Positions 48,849-59,060 of a stretch of 64,000 nt of DNA are shown in pieces; within the stretch, counting starts at the first letter, position 1; each line of letters begins with the position of its first letter. Under the pieces are notes generated by a model. It saw only the letters and a program-made list of their open reading frames with translations, had not been told where the DNA came from and did not search any database. The translations under genes and the position numbers were made by a program. This DNA is from Paenarthrobacter sp. DKR-5 (GTDB lineage: Bacteria > Actinomycetota > Actinomycetes > Actinomycetales > Micrococcaceae). Where the stretch lies: positions 62,001 through 126,000 of the forward strand of contig NZ_JAHBOI010000009.1 in assembly GCF_018531425.1 (NCBI RefSeq), read 5' to 3'.

Positions 48849-51216
48849 GGCGTGCTCCTTGGCTCGGGTCGTTTGCGGCACCAGGGGCAGCAGCGTCGCT
48901 GCGGGCCAGCAGGGCGACCGGATAAGTGGCGAGCAGGTCGCGGACCAGGACGGTGCCCGCGTCGTGCCGGTTCCGGGTCAGGACGTCGGTCACCGGATAG
49001 GGCAGGTCCAGGCTTGTGCGCGCCCAGCCTCCCCTGCGTTCCAGGCCCAGCGGCAGCCGGGTCGCCACCGTGATGGCCCCGCCCCGGTCGAAAGCCAGCA
49101 GGGATGCCGTCTCGGGGCCGGCTGCCGTGAGCGGCTCGTAGCCGGTGAAGAGCGACGGCGAGTCCCTCCGCAGCCTTAGCGCGGCGCTGGTGACCAGCAG
49201 TTTCGCCTTGGCGTCGGGGCCGACGGCGGGGAGCGCCCCCGCGTCGATCTGTTCCAGCGCCGTGCGCCGCGCCTCGAAGTCCACCCGGCGGCGGTTGTCC
49301 GGGTCCACCAGGGAGTCCTCCCAGAATTCGCTGCCCTGGTACACGTCGGGCACGCCGGGCATGGTCAGCTGCACCAGCTTCGCAGAGAGCGAGTTGGACC
49401 AGCCCGCCGCGCGGATGCGGTTCACCAGCGCACCGACCGTCCGCGACACTTCCTCGTTGTCGTACGCCGCGTCGACGAGCCGGTGCATCGCGGCCTCGAA
49501 CTCCTCGTTCGGCGCCGTCCAGCGCGTGGAATTTCCCGCCTCGCGGGCTGCCTTTTCGGCGTACGCGTGCGCCCGCTCGCGCGAAAGCGGCCATGCGCCG
49601 ATGATCGCCTGCCACAGCAGGTTGCTGAGCGGGCCGTCCGGCAGCGGCGCCGCAGCATCGAGCGTGCTCAGGGTCTGCGCCCACTCTCCGGGGATTTCGG
49701 ACAGGACGTTGATCCGGGCCCGCACGTCCTCGGAGCGCTTGGTGTCGTGCGTGGAAAGGGTGGTCATTGAATGCGGTGCCGAGGCAAGCCGCTGGCGCTG
49801 CCTGTCGTGGAACTCCGCCGGGGCGAGCGCGAAGACGGAGGGATCCGCGCCGACTTCGTTCAGCGACGTGAGCCGGGTGTACCGGTAAAAGGCCGTGTCC
49901 TCCACGCCCTTCGCCATCACCATGCCGGAGGTCTGCTGGAACCGCGTGGCAAGTTCGCCCAGCGGCTCACCGGCGGTCCGCCCCTGGCCGGCAAGCAGCG
50001 GCAGCAGCACCTGCAGCGCCCCGGCCAGGTCCGGCCGGTGTTCGGCCGCGAGCCGGCCGGCTTCCTCAAGGTAGGCCGCTCCTTCGGGGAGGTAGCTGCG
50101 GTACACCGGGAAGCAGGCGAGCAGTTCCGCCAGCGCGTCCGCCGCTGTCTCCGGCGCCAGGCCGGCGTCGGCCGGGACGAGCCGCGCGAGCCGGAGGACC
50201 TCCGAACGCAGGATGCCGTCGGCAATGCCGCGCTTCGTGCCGTGAATCATCGAATGGTAGTCGGCCGGCGTGCCCTCACGCAGGCTCCCGTCGAGGGCAT
50301 CCAGGGCCGCCTGGCCGGCAGGATCGGTGAAGAGCCTGTCGACGTCGGCCAGCGCGTCATAGCCGGTGGTGCCGTCGCAGGCCCAGCCTGCGGGCAGTTC
50401 CTCGCCGGGTTCGAGGATCTTTTCGATCAGGACGTAGCCGCCCCGGGCCAGCTCGCGGAGCCTTTCCAGGTAGCCCGCCGGATCAGCAAGGCCGTCCGGG
50501 TGGTCCACTCGGAGGCCATCCACGAGGCCCTCGTCGATCCAACGGCCGATTTCGGCGTGCGATTCATCGAAGACCCACGGGACCTCCACCTTCACGCCCG
50601 CAAGGGAGCTGACCCCGAAGAAGCGCCGGTAGTTCAGCTCGGCGTCCTCCCGCCGCCAGTTCACCAGCTCGTAGTGCTGGCGCTCGTGCACGCGGACGGG
50701 GCTCGCCCCGTCATCGGCGGTGCCATCGGCGATCGGGTAGCGGTTGTCGTAGTAGCGCAGTTCGCCGTCCACGATCTTCAGCTCATCGAGTTCGTGCTCG
50801 CCGTCGCCGAGCACCGGAATGCGTACTTTGCCGCCGCCGAAGTCCCAGTCGACGTCGAAGGCCTCCGCATAGCGGGACTGCCGGCCCTCCTTCAGCAGCG
50901 ACCACCACCAGGGGTTGTCCGCAGGTGTGGCGACCCCTTGATGGTTGGGCACGATGTCCACCAGGACACCCAGCCCGGCTGCCCGGGCTGCTGCCGAGAG
51001 TGCCTCAAGGCCCGAGGGCCCGCCCCGGGACTCGTCGACGGAGGTCGGGTCGGTCACGTCATAGCCGTGGTCAGAGCCCTTCTCAGCCGTGAGGATCGGG
51101 GAGAGGTAGACCCAGTCCGCGCCGAGCCGGCGGATGTAATCCACCAGCCCGGCAGCGTCCTGAAGGGTCAGCGACTCGCGGATCTGCAAGCGGTAGGTCG
51201 ACACTGGTTTCTTCAT
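48841..51216 (-). CDS. treY: Malto-oligosyltrehalose synthase
   Basis: A 791-residue GH13 enzyme that isomerises the reducing-end alpha-1,4 bond of maltodextrins to alpha,alpha-1,1. [16 protein letters not shown] at the N-terminus, [37 protein letters not shown] and [14 protein letters not shown] are the family motifs with catalytic Asp, Glu and Asp. ATG 51216 is chosen over upstream ATGs because AGGGGAAC lies directly before it. The gene sits between glgX and treZ. Confidence 0.95.
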   Translation of the reverse strand: MKKPVSTYRLQIRESLTLQDAAGLVDYIRRLGADWVYLSPILTAEKGSDHGYDVTDPTSVDESRGGPSGLEALSAAARAAGLGVLVDIVPNHQGVATPADNPWWWSLLKEGRQSRYAEAFDVDWDFGGGKVRIPVLGDGEHELDELKIVDGELRYYDNRYPIADGTADDGASPVRVHERQHYELVNWRREDAELNYRRFFGVSSLAGVKVEVPWVFDESHAEIGRWIDEGLVDGLRVDHPDGLADPAGYLERLRELARGGYVLIEKILEPGEELPAGWACDGTTGYDALADVDRLFTDPAGQAALDALDGSLREGTPADYHSMIHGTKRGIADGILRSEVLRLARLVPADAGLAPETAADALAELLACFPVYRSYLPEGAAYLEEAGRLAAEHRPDLAGALQVLLPLLAGQGRTAGEPLGELATRFQQTSGMVMAKGVEDTAFYRYTRLTSLNEVGADPSVFALAPAEFHDRQRQRLASAPHSMTTLSTHDTKRSEDVRARINVLSEIPGEWAQTLSTLDAAAPLPDGPLSNLLWQAIIGAWPLSRERAHAYAEKAAREAGNSTRWTAPNEEFEAAMHRLVDAAYDNEEVSRTVGALVNRIRAAGWSNSLSAKLVQLTMPGVPDVYQGSEFWEDSLVDPDNRRRVDFEARRTALEQIDAGALPAVGPDAKAKLLVTSAALRLRRDSPSLFTGYEPLTAAGPETASLLAFDRGGAITVATRLPLGLERRGGWARTSLDLPYPVTDVLTRNRHDAGTVLVRDLLATYPVALLARSDAAAPGAANDPSQGARHE

Positions 51217-51293
51217 AGTTCCCCTCATATGCGTTCCCATGTCTGCTTCCCGCGTTCCGCGCAGCCGGCAGCCGGCGGCGCCCTGCGCGGGCC

Positions 51294-53513
51294 CTAGTTC
51301 TGCGGAGCCTTCAGCACCGGTCCGGCGGGCGGCTCGTTCTCCGTGAGCGCCCCGGCGGCCATCGTGGCCAGCGATGCGGCCACCGAGTGGTCCGGTTCGG
51401 TCTCGGGCTCGGTGAAGGCCCTCAGGACGATCATCGATTTCGCCTCCACCTCAAGGGACTCGCCGGCATTGCTCAGCGGCTCGCCGTCGTCGTGTCCGGC
51501 GGTGTTGATCACTTCTTCCCACCGCGCCCCGTACTCCTCGGGCGGCAGCGTGAAGCCCACGCCCTCGTCCCCGGAGTTGAAGTACAGCAGGAAGTTCTCG
51601 TCGGTGATGCGCCGTCCGCGGTTGTCCACCCCGGCGATGCCGTCACCGTTGAGGAACATACCGACAGCACGCGAGAGCCCGTTGTCCCAGTCCTCGGGGA
51701 CCATGACCGAGCCGTCAACGTTCAGCCAGACCACGTCCGGGAGCCGCTCGCCCTCGCCGCGGCGCACCGGCCGGCCGTCGAAGAACCGGCTCCGGCGGAA
51801 CGTGGGATGGTCATGACGGAGTTTCGACACGGCGGCCACGAATTCCGTCAGCGGCTTGTCCATCGCATCCCAGTGCACCCAGGTGAGTTCGGAATCCTGG
51901 CAGTAGCCATTGTTGTTGCCGTCCTGGGTGCGGCCGAGCTCGTCGCCGTGCAACACCATCGGCACACCCTGCGACAAGAGCAGCGTCGCGAGGAAGTTCC
52001 GCTGCTGCCGTGCCCGCAGGGCCAGCACCTTCTCGTCATCGGTGGGGCCTTCGGCGCCGCAGTTCCAGGAACGGTTGTGGGACTCGCCGTCGTTGTTGTC
52101 CTCGCCGTTGGCCTCATTGTGCTTCTCGTTGTAGGAGACCAGGTCGCGCAGGGTGAAGCCGTCATGGGCCGTGACGAAGTTGATCGACGCCACCGGGCGG
52201 CGCCCGGAGCTCTCGTACAGGTCCGCGGAGCCGGTCAGCCGGGAGGCGAATTCGCCCAGCGTGGACGGTTCGCCGCGCCAGAAGTCGCGCACGGTGTCGC
52301 GGTACTTGCCGTTCCATTCGGTCCACTGCGGCGGGAAGTTGCCGACCTGGTAGCCGCCGGGGCCGACGTCCCACGGTTCGGCGATGAGCTTGACCTGGGA
52401 AACCACCGGATCCTGCTGCACCATTTCAAAGAAGGTCGACAGGCGGTCCACGTCGTAGAACTCGCGGGCCAGGGTGGAGGCGAGGTCGAACCGGAACCCG
52501 TCCACACGCATTTCGGTGGCCCAGTAGCGCAGCGAGTCCATCAGCAGCTGCAGCGAGTGCGGGTGGCGCACGTTCAGCGAGTTGCCGGTGCCCGTGTAGT
52601 CCATGTAGTACTGCTTGTCGTCGTCGACGAGCCGGTAGTACGCCTGGCTGTCGATGCCCTTGAACGACAGCGTGGGCCCGAGGTGGTTGCCCTCAGCGGT
52701 GTGGTTGTAGACGACGTCGAGGATGACCTCGATGCCGGCCTGGTGCAGGGCGCGGACCATGGCCTTGAATTCCTGGACCTGCTCGCCGAGGGCGCCGGTG
52801 GCGCTGTAGGAGTTCTGCGGAGCGAAGAAGCCGATGGTGTTGTAGCCCCAGTAGTTCGACAGGCCCTTGTCCTTCAGGATGCTGTCCTGGACGAACTGGT
52901 GCACCGGCATCAGCTCGATGGCCGTGACCCCGAGTTTCTGCAGGTGCGCGATGACGGCCGGGTGGGCGACGCCGGCATAGGTGCCGCGCTGCTCTTCGGG
53001 GATTTCCGGGTGCTGGGCGGTCAGGCCCTTCACGTGCGCCTCGTAGATGACCGAGCGGTGGTAGGGGGTCTGCGGGGCGCTGTCCCCGGTCCAGTCGAAG
53101 AACGGGTTGATCACGACGCCGAGCATCATGTGCGGGCCCGAGTCCGCGTCGTTGCGCGAATCGGGGTCGCCCAGATTGTAGGAGAAGAGCGCCGGATCCC
53201 AGTCGATTTCACCGCAGGTTGCCTTGGCGTAGGGATCGAGCAGCAGCTTGTTCGGGTTGCAGCGGAATCCGTTGGCCGGATCGTACGGACCGTGGACCCG
53301 GTACCCGTACTTCTGTCCCGGCTTCACCTGCGGAAGGTAGCAGTGCCAGACGTAGCCGTCGACCTCAGTGAGCTGGATCCGCTCTTCGGCGCCCTCCGCG
53401 TCGATCAGGCACAGTTCGACCTTTTCAGCCACCTCGCTGAAGAGCGCGAAATTGGTGCCGTTGCCGTCGAAAGTGGCCCCCAGCGGATAAGCTTTGCCCG
53501 GCCAAATTTCCAT
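51294..53513 (-). CDS. glgX: Glycogen debranching enzyme GlgX/TreX
   Basis: A 739-residue isoamylase-type GH13 enzyme that removes alpha-1,6 branches and feeds linear maltodextrins to TreY. The CBM48 start is [44 protein letters not shown] (nucleophile), [15 protein letters not shown] (acid) and [13 protein letters not shown] are canonical. ATG 53513 follows AGGGAG. It is first in the glgX-treY-treZ operon, 77 bases before treY, so the three together form the TreX-TreY-TreZ trehalose route known from Arthrobacter. Confidence 0.95.
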   Translation of the reverse strand: MEIWPGKAYPLGATFDGNGTNFALFSEVAEKVELCLIDAEGAEERIQLTEVDGYVWHCYLPQVKPGQKYGYRVHGPYDPANGFRCNPNKLLLDPYAKATCGEIDWDPALFSYNLGDPDSRNDADSGPHMMLGVVINPFFDWTGDSAPQTPYHRSVIYEAHVKGLTAQHPEIPEEQRGTYAGVAHPAVIAHLQKLGVTAIELMPVHQFVQDSILKDKGLSNYWGYNTIGFFAPQNSYSATGALGEQVQEFKAMVRALHQAGIEVILDVVYNHTAEGNHLGPTLSFKGIDSQAYYRLVDDDKQYYMDYTGTGNSLNVRHPHSLQLLMDSLRYWATEMRVDGFRFDLASTLAREFYDVDRLSTFFEMVQQDPVVSQVKLIAEPWDVGPGGYQVGNFPPQWTEWNGKYRDTVRDFWRGEPSTLGEFASRLTGSADLYESSGRRPVASINFVTAHDGFTLRDLVSYNEKHNEANGEDNNDGESHNRSWNCGAEGPTDDEKVLALRARQQRNFLATLLLSQGVPMVLHGDELGRTQDGNNNGYCQDSELTWVHWDAMDKPLTEFVAAVSKLRHDHPTFRRSRFFDGRPVRRGEGERLPDVVWLNVDGSVMVPEDWDNGLSRAVGMFLNGDGIAGVDNRGRRITDENFLLYFNSGDEGVGFTLPPEEYGARWEEVINTAGHDDGEPLSNAGESLEVEAKSMIVLRAFTEPETEPDHSVAASLATMAAGALTENEPPAGPVLKAPQN

Positions 53514-53595
53514 GCGAACTCCCTGTGTAGGTCCCACTGACCGCTAGTTTGGTCTGGCTCAACGGTACCCTAGCTGCAGAACTAATAAGTACACT

Positions 53596-53609
53596 TCACA
53601 TCCATGTGA
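53596..53609. promoter_or_regulatory. TCACAT-CC-ATGTGA palindrome
   Basis: A perfect 6-base inverted repeat in the glgX/LysR divergent promoter, 36 bases before the LysR start. It could be the autoregulatory site or a shared control element for the trehalose operon. Confidence 0.4.
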
Positions 53610-53645
53610 CAGCCGCTTCCGAGAGGTGAGGCATATCATGCCGAT

Positions 53646-54572
53646 ATGGCATCCGAGTGGCCGGACCTGAAGGTCCTGGAACTGTTGGTAGCGGTCTCCC
53701 TCCAGGGCAGTCTCGGCGCGGCAGCGAGATCCGTCGGCATGGCACAGCCCAACGCCAGCCGGGCCCTGTCCCAGCTGGAGAAATCGCTGAACCTGGCCCT
53801 GCTGGAGCGCACTCCGAGAGGTTCCAAACTGACCCCGGCGGGAGCGGTGGTGGTGGACTGGTCGCGGTCAGTGCTCGAGGCGGCCGAGCGGCTCCTCTCC
53901 GGCAGTGCCGCACTCCGTTCCGAGCAGCTGAGCCATGTGGCCGTTGGCGCGAGCATGACCGTGGCGGAGCACCTGATGCCGCTCTGGCTGGGCGAGCTCA
54001 GGCGCCGGCAGCCCGACGTCGAAATCCGCCTCGAAGTGGCCAATTCGGCGGAAATTTTCGAGCGGGTGGCGGCCGGCGCGTACGACGTCGGCTTCGTGGA
54101 GTCCCGAAGCGTCCCCGCCGGACTAGCCTGCAGCACGGTCGCGACGGACAGACTGGTCCTGGTCGTCTCCGCCGAACACCGCTGGGCGGCGCGGAGGTCA
54201 CCGGTGGAGGCCGCGGAACTAGCGGCGGAGCGGCTGGTGGTCAGGGAACCCGGCTCAGGCACCCGCAGCGTGCTCGACGACGCCCTCGCCTCCTATGAGC
54301 GGGCCGAGCCGCTCCTGGAGCTGAACAGCAACGCCGCAGTGAAGATCAGCGTCGCCGCCGGCGTCGGTCCGGCGGTGCTGAGCGGGCTGGCCGTTGAGGC
54401 CGCCCTGCGCACCGGCGAGCTGCGGGCGGTGCCGGTGGCAGGAGTGGACCTGAGGCGGAAACTGCGGGCGGTCTGGACCGCCGGGCGGCGCTTGAGCGAC
54501 CCGGCGGCCGAGCTGGTGCATCTGGCGCGGCGGGTTGCCCCCGCAGGAACCCGGGCAGTCCCAACCTCTTGA
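53646..54572 (+). CDS. LysR-family transcriptional regulator
   Basis: A 308-residue LTTR: LELLVAVSLQGSLGAAARSV, then QPNASRALSQLEKSL form the DNA-binding domain, followed by a substrate-binding-like effector domain (LMPLWLGELRRRQPDVEIRL, then DVGFVESRSVPAGL). It is divergent from glgX. Its target is unclear because LysR control of trehalose genes is not usual. Purines GAGGTGAG lie about 15 bases upstream, farther than ideal. Confidence 0.87.
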   Translation: MASEWPDLKVLELLVAVSLQGSLGAAARSVGMAQPNASRALSQLEKSLNLALLERTPRGSKLTPAGAVVVDWSRSVLEAAERLLSGSAALRSEQLSHVAVGASMTVAEHLMPLWLGELRRRQPDVEIRLEVANSAEIFERVAAGAYDVGFVESRSVPAGLACSTVATDRLVLVVSAEHRWAARRSPVEAAELAAERLVVREPGSGTRSVLDDALASYERAEPLLELNSNAAVKISVAAGVGPAVLSGLAVEAALRTGELRAVPVAGVDLRRKLRAVWTAGRRLSDPAAELVHLARRVAPAGTRAVPTS

Positions 54573-54597
54573 CGCATACCCCCCGAGGGTATAGATT
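54569..54597 (+). promoter_or_regulatory. CsoR operator and promoter of the copper operon
   Basis: ATACCC-CCCGA-GGGTAT (54576-54592) is the classic pseudo-palindromic CsoR site. A -35-like TTGACG (54569-54574) and a -10-like TAGATT (54592-54597; TATAGA at 54590 also possible) flank it, so the repressor would block RNA polymerase until Cu(I) binds. It lies 30 bases before csoR. Confidence 0.75.
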
Positions 54598-54626
54598 CGA
54601 ACGCGCAACGCAGGGAAGGACCTCTC

Positions 54627-54959
54627 ATGGACACTCACCACACCGTCTCCGGCACCGAGGCGCCCGTCTACGGATACTCCGGCGACAAGGCCGCGTACCA
54701 GCGCCGGATGAACCGGATCGAAGGGCAGGTCCGCGGGATCGCGCGGATGATCGATGAGGACAAGTACTGCATCGACATCCTCACGCAGATCTCGGCCGTG
54801 ACGAAGGCGCTGCACGCGGTGAGTATCGAGCTGCTCGAAGAACACATTTCGCACTGCGTCGTCGGCGCCGCCAACGAATCGGCGGCCACCGGGGACCCGG
54901 CCGTGGTGGAGGAGAAAGTCCGCGAAGCCTCGGCCGCCATCAGCAGGCTCCTGAAATAG
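54627..54959 (+). CDS. csoR: Copper-sensing repressor CsoR
   Basis: A 110-residue all-helical DUF156/CsoR-RcnR family repressor. YQRRMNRIEGQVRGIARMI is the DNA-binding helix. The Cu(I) ligands Cys (EDKYCIDIL), His and Cys (EEHISHC, H-x3-C) are all present, which favours copper over nickel or formaldehyde sensors. GGAAGGA lies before the ATG. It is the first gene of csoR-copZ-copA. Confidence 0.9.
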   Translation: MDTHHTVSGTEAPVYGYSGDKAAYQRRMNRIEGQVRGIARMIDEDKYCIDILTQISAVTKALHAVSIELLEEHISHCVVGAANESAATGDPAVVEEKVREASAAISRLLK

Positions 54960-55007
54960 GAACCGGAAGCCGCTCTTGATCAACAACCCCAATTGAAAGG
55001 CAAAGCA

Positions 55008-55229
55008 ATGGAAACCACCGTGAACATCTCGGGCATGACCTGCGGCCACTGCGTCTCGGCCGTGACGGAAGAGCTGGAGGCGCTGGAGGGCGTCAGCGGC
55101 GTCGACGTCGAACTGAACAAGGGCGGCGTTTCGCGGGCCGTGATCACGTCGGCCGGACCGCTTGAACCGGAGCAGATCGGCGAAGCGGTCGCCGAGGCCG
55201 GCTACACCGTGGTCTCCGCGACCGCCTGA
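55008..55229 (+). CDS. copZ: Copper chaperone CopZ
   Basis: A 73-residue ferredoxin-fold heavy-metal-associated domain. The Cu(I) site is GMTCGHC (residues 8-14). It delivers copper to CopA or to CsoR. ATG 55008 follows AAAGGCAAAG. It lies 48 bases after csoR, in the same operon as copA. Confidence 0.92.
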   Translation: METTVNISGMTCGHCVSAVTEELEALEGVSGVDVELNKGGVSRAVITSAGPLEPEQIGEAVAEAGYTVVSATA

Positions 55230-55256
55230 TCACCGCCGGCCCAAACCGCCGCCTCG

Positions 55257-55286
55257 GCCACACCTCAACCAGCCACACCTCAACCA
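55257..55286 (+). repeat. Tandem 15-base duplication before copA
   Basis: Two exact head-to-tail copies of GCCACACCTCAACCA lie in the copZ-copA spacer, immediately before the ribosome-binding-site-like GGAGGG (55288-55293). It looks like a recent slippage duplication. Confidence 0.85.
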
Positions 55287-55331
55287 CGGAGGGCAGCAAC
55301 CACGGACAGCAGCCAGGGAAACAAAGCCCTG

Positions 55332-57572
55332 TTGACCCCCGCACGGGTCGTCGAACTCGACATCGAGGGGATGACCTGCGCCTCCTGCGTCGCCAGGGTC
55401 GAGCGCAAGCTGGGCAAGCTCGAGGGCGTCTCGGCGGTGGTGAACCTGCCGCTGGAGTCCGCGCAGGTGACGGCGCCGGGGACAGTCACGGACGAACAGC
55501 TCATCGAGACTGTGAACGCCATCGGCTACAAGGCAACGCTCAAACCCGCAGCCAAGCCCCGCACGTCAACGCCAACCGGGGCGGCAAGCGAAGCCGGCTC
55601 GGAGACTGTGCCCCGGCCGGAACCTGCCGGAGCCGCGCTTCGTCCGCGGCTGATCGTCGCGGCCGTCTTGACCGTACCGGTGCTGCTGATGTCCATGGTG
55701 CCGGGGCTGCAGTTCAGCAACTGGGGATGGGTGGCTTTCGCGCTGTCCCTGCCGGTAGTGACCTGGTCGGCCTGGCCCTTCCACCGCGCCGCTGCGATCA
55801 ACGCCCGCCACCTGGGCTCCACCATGGACACCCTGGTGTCCCTCGGTGTGGCGGCCGCCTACCTGTTCTCCTCCTGGCAGCTCTTCTCCGATCCGGCGCT
55901 GACGGCGCAGCCCGGGATGGACGCGGGTGCCCACCCGCTCTACTTCGAAGTCGCCTCCGTCGTCGTCACCTTCCTGCTGCTGGGCAGGTACTTGGAGGCG
56001 AATGCCCGGCAGCGCGCGGGCGACGCCCTCAGGGCGCTGCTGGATCTCGGCGCGAAGGAAGCGACCGTGCTGCGCGGCGGAGCCGAGGTCCGCATCCCGG
56101 CAGCAGACCTGGCGGTCGGGGACGTGTTCGTCGTCCGGCCGGGTGAAAAACTTGCCACCGACGGCGTCGTTGTCGAGGGCCAGAGCGCCGTCGACGCGTC
56201 CCTCATCACAGGCGAATCGGTTCCGGTGGATGTCTCCGCCGGGGACGCGGTCACCGGTGCCACGATCAATACGGCGGGCCGGCTCCTGGTGAAGGCGACG
56301 AGGGTCGGCGCCGAGACCACCCTTGCCCAGATGGGCCGCCTGGTCAGCCAGGCGCAGAGCGGCAAGGCGCCGATCGCACGGTTGGCGGACAGGATCAGCG
56401 CCGTGTTCGTCCCCGTTGTCCTCGGCCTGGCCGTGCTCACGTTCCTGCTCTGGATGATTTTCGGCGGCGGCCTCTATGCTGCCTTCACCGCCGGCGTCGC
56501 GGTCCTGGTCATCGCCTGCCCCTGCGCCCTCGGGCTGGCCACCCCCGTCGGTTTGTTGACCGGGACGGGCCGCGGCGCGCAGTTGGGCATCCTGATCCGT
56601 GGACCGCAGGTGCTCGAGGACACGCGCACCGTTGACACGATTGTGCTGGACAAGACGGGGACCGTCACCACCGGCCACCTCGCAGTCACGGACGTGGCCG
56701 CCTTCGCCGGATACGCCGGGGACCAGGTCCTGCGGCTCGCCGGCGCCGTCGAATCCGCGAGCGAGCACCCGCTCGGACGCGCCATCGCCGACGCTGCTGC
56801 GGCGCACGGGCCGCTGCAGCCGGTCACCGGCTTCACGAGCACCCCCGGCGGGGGCGTGCAGGGCACTGTCGACGGCCGCGCCGTCGTCGCCGGCCGCGGC
56901 ACCCTGCTCGAGGCGCACGGCGTCGCCACTCCCGCGGAAGTCACGGCGGCCCTTGAAGCGCAGCAGACAGCGGGCGCCACAGCCGTGCTGGTGGCGGTCG
57001 ACGGGCTTCCAGCAGGCATCATCAGCCTCCGCGACACCGTCAAGGAAGGCTCCCGGGCGGCCATCGCCCGGTTCCGTGAACTGGGTCTGCGCCCGATGCT
57101 GCTCACCGGGGACAACGCAGCCGTTGCGGGCCAGGTCGCCGCGGCGGTGGGCATCGACGCCGCCGATGTGATGGCCGAGGTGCTCCCGCACGAGAAGGTG
57201 GAGCAGATCCGCAGGCTCCAGGCGTCCGGTGCAACGGTGGCGATGGCGGGAGACGGCGTCAACGATGCCGCGGCCCTGGCCCAGGCTGACCTCGGGATCG
57301 CCATGGGCTCCGGCACGGACGTCGCCATTGAAGCGGCCGACCTCACCGTGATGGGCAACAGCCTGGAGCAGGTCGCCCAGGCAATCGAACTTTCCCGCCG
57401 TACCTTGGCGACCATCAAGACCAACCTGTTCTGGGCTTTCTTCTACAACGCCGTCGGGATCCCGGTGGCCGCACTGGGCCTGCTGAACCCGATGATCGCC
57501 GGTGCCGCGATGGCCGCAAGTTCCGTCCTCGTGGTCACGAACTCGCTTCGCCTCCGCCGGTTCGGGCGGTAG
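55332..57572 (+). CDS. copA: Copper-translocating P1B-type ATPase CopA
   Basis: A 746-residue inner-membrane Cu(I) exporter: N-terminal HMA domain (GMTCASC, residues 13-19), eight membrane segments, the intramembrane CPCALG site, phosphorylation DKTGTVTT, SEHPLGRAI and hinge GDGVNDAAALAQ. The start is problematic: TTG 55332 is the first conventional start. However, GGAGGG at 55288 stands eight bases before an in-frame ACG at 55302 that would give ten more residues (DSSQGNKAL), as though an ATG had mutated. The coordinates use TTG. Confidence 0.93.
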   Translation: MTPARVVELDIEGMTCASCVARVERKLGKLEGVSAVVNLPLESAQVTAPGTVTDEQLIETVNAIGYKATLKPAAKPRTSTPTGAASEAGSETVPRPEPAGAALRPRLIVAAVLTVPVLLMSMVPGLQFSNWGWVAFALSLPVVTWSAWPFHRAAAINARHLGSTMDTLVSLGVAAAYLFSSWQLFSDPALTAQPGMDAGAHPLYFEVASVVVTFLLLGRYLEANARQRAGDALRALLDLGAKEATVLRGGAEVRIPAADLAVGDVFVVRPGEKLATDGVVVEGQSAVDASLITGESVPVDVSAGDAVTGATINTAGRLLVKATRVGAETTLAQMGRLVSQAQSGKAPIARLADRISAVFVPVVLGLAVLTFLLWMIFGGGLYAAFTAGVAVLVIACPCALGLATPVGLLTGTGRGAQLGILIRGPQVLEDTRTVDTIVLDKTGTVTTGHLAVTDVAAFAGYAGDQVLRLAGAVESASEHPLGRAIADAAAAHGPLQPVTGFTSTPGGGVQGTVDGRAVVAGRGTLLEAHGVATPAEVTAALEAQQTAGATAVLVAVDGLPAGIISLRDTVKEGSRAAIARFRELGLRPMLLTGDNAAVAGQVAAAVGIDAADVMAEVLPHEKVEQIRRLQASGATVAMAGDGVNDAAALAQADLGIAMGSGTDVAIEAADLTVMGNSLEQVAQAIELSRRTLATIKTNLFWAFFYNAVGIPVAALGLLNPMIAGAAMAASSVLVVTNSLRLRRFGR

Positions 57573-57608
57573 CCGGCGCTAGCCGGAGACCGCCCGCCGC
57601 ACGGGGGG

Positions 57609-59060
57609 TCAGGCGCCGACCCCGAGCGGCGGCACGGCCAGACCGAAGACATCGCGGAGCGCAAGCCGCGCCGCGTGGAAGCCGGCCATGCCGTGCACCC
57701 CCGGACCCGGAGGCGTGGAGGCGGAGCACAGGTAGACGCCCGGCAGCGGCGTTCTCCATGGCGCCGCCGAGAGCACCGGCCGGGCGATGAGCTGCCGCAG
57801 GTCAACGGCGCCGGCACTGATGTCCCCGCCCACGTAGTTCGGGTTGTAGCCTGCCACGCCCGCGGCCGTGGTGGCTCTGGACGCCACCACCAGGTCGCGG
57901 AACCCCGGGGCGAAGCGCTCCAGCTGGGCCGTCACTTCCCCGGTCATGTCCTTGGTGGACCCGGCCGGAACATGGCAATAGGCCCACAGGATCTGCCGGC
58001 CGGCCGGGGCCCGGCCCGGGTCGAAGATCGAGGGTTGGGAAACCAGCACGTACGGCTTGCGCGGGTGCCGGCCGCGGGCGACGTCGTCCTCCGCGTCCGC
58101 GATCTCCGCCGCCGTGCCGCCCAGATGCACCGTGCCGGCGCGCCCGATGTCGGCATTGGCCCACGGGACAGCGCCGGACAGGATGAAATCCACCTTGCAG
58201 ACCGCATTGCCGAAGCGGAAACGGCCGAGGGCGCGCAGGTACCGTGCCGGCAGCAGGCCCGGCGCCAGGGCCCGGAGCATCGGGGCGGCAACATCGAGCA
58301 GCACCGCACGGGCGGGACGGAGCTCTTCCAGCCGTTCGACCGGATGGCCGGTGACTATCTCGCCGCCGTGGGCGAGCAGATCCTCGGCCAGCGCATCCGT
58401 GATGGCGTGCGAGCCCCCGAGCGGAATCGGCCAACCGCCCGCGTGGGCCATGGCTCCGAGCACCATCCCTGTGGCCGCTGCCGACAGGGACGGCAGCGGC
58501 TGGATTGCGTGCGCCATCACGCCCGCCAGCATCGCGGGAGCCGTCGCGCCGGCGAACCGCACCCGCCGCAGGAAGCTGCCCTGCCCCAGCACCCTGCGGC
58601 CGAAGACAAAGGCTGAGGCAGGGTCCTCCGGCACCCCTATCACCGGACCGGTGACGAATCCCGTCACGGCGTCAATCTCCCGGACCAGCGGGGAAAACAA
58701 ACGGGTGTAGGCGCCCCCGTCCTCCCCAAGCCCCTCGGCCGTTGCGGCCCCGTCGTGCCAGGCAAGTCCGGCCCGGCCGCCGTCGAGCGGGTGGGCATAG
58801 GAAATCTCCGGCACGGCGAAGCGGACCCGGCGCGGGAGCTCAAAGGACCGGAAGAACGGGGATGCCAAAGCCATCGGATGCACGGCAGAACAGACGTCGT
58901 GCACGTGGCCCGGTTCGATGAGCTCCTCGGTGCGGGTGCCCCCGCCGATCCTGTCCGCTGCTTCCACTACCCGGACGGCCAGACCGGCCCGGGCCAGCGT
59001 CACTGCTGCGGCGAGCCCGTTCGGGCCCGCCCCGACGACGACGGCGTCGGGCGTGTTCAC
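57609..59060 (-). CDS. Phytoene-desaturase-like FAD oxidoreductase
   Basis: A 483-residue NAD(P)/FAD-dependent oxidoreductase related to CrtI and bacterial homologues of human PYROXD2. AVVVGAGPNGLAAAVTLARAG (residues 6-26) is the FAD loop, followed by VVEAADRIGGGTRTEEL, and the C-terminus SASTPPGPGVHGMAGFHAA is typical. Unlike true CrtI it has no carotenoid neighbours. GTG 59060 overlaps the stop of the upstream glycosyltransferase gene (GTGA), so the two are coupled. Confidence 0.85.
   Translation of the reverse strand: MNTPDAVVVGAGPNGLAAAVTLARAGLAVRVVEAADRIGGGTRTEELIEPGHVHDVCSAVHPMALASPFFRSFELPRRVRFAVPEISYAHPLDGGRAGLAWHDGAATAEGLGEDGGAYTRLFSPLVREIDAVTGFVTGPVIGVPEDPASAFVFGRRVLGQGSFLRRVRFAGATAPAMLAGVMAHAIQPLPSLSAAATGMVLGAMAHAGGWPIPLGGSHAITDALAEDLLAHGGEIVTGHPVERLEELRPARAVLLDVAAPMLRALAPGLLPARYLRALGRFRFGNAVCKVDFILSGAVPWANADIGRAGTVHLGGTAAEIADAEDDVARGRHPRKPYVLVSQPSIFDPGRAPAGRQILWAYCHVPAGSTKDMTGEVTAQLERFAPGFRDLVVASRATTAAGVAGYNPNYVGGDISAGAVDLRQLIARPVLSAAPWRTPLPGVYLCSASTPPGPGVHGMAGFHAARLALRDVFGLAVPPLGVGA

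Noticed and set aside
51387-53540. 717-codon plus-strand open frame
   Set aside because: Antisense to glgX; His/Val/Gly-rich shadow without domains, while glgX on the other strand has all catalytic motifs.
53596-53609. Possible CRP/GlxR site
   Set aside because: The half-sites are in TCACA...TGTGA order with a short spacer, the reverse of the TGTGA-N6-TCACA consensus.
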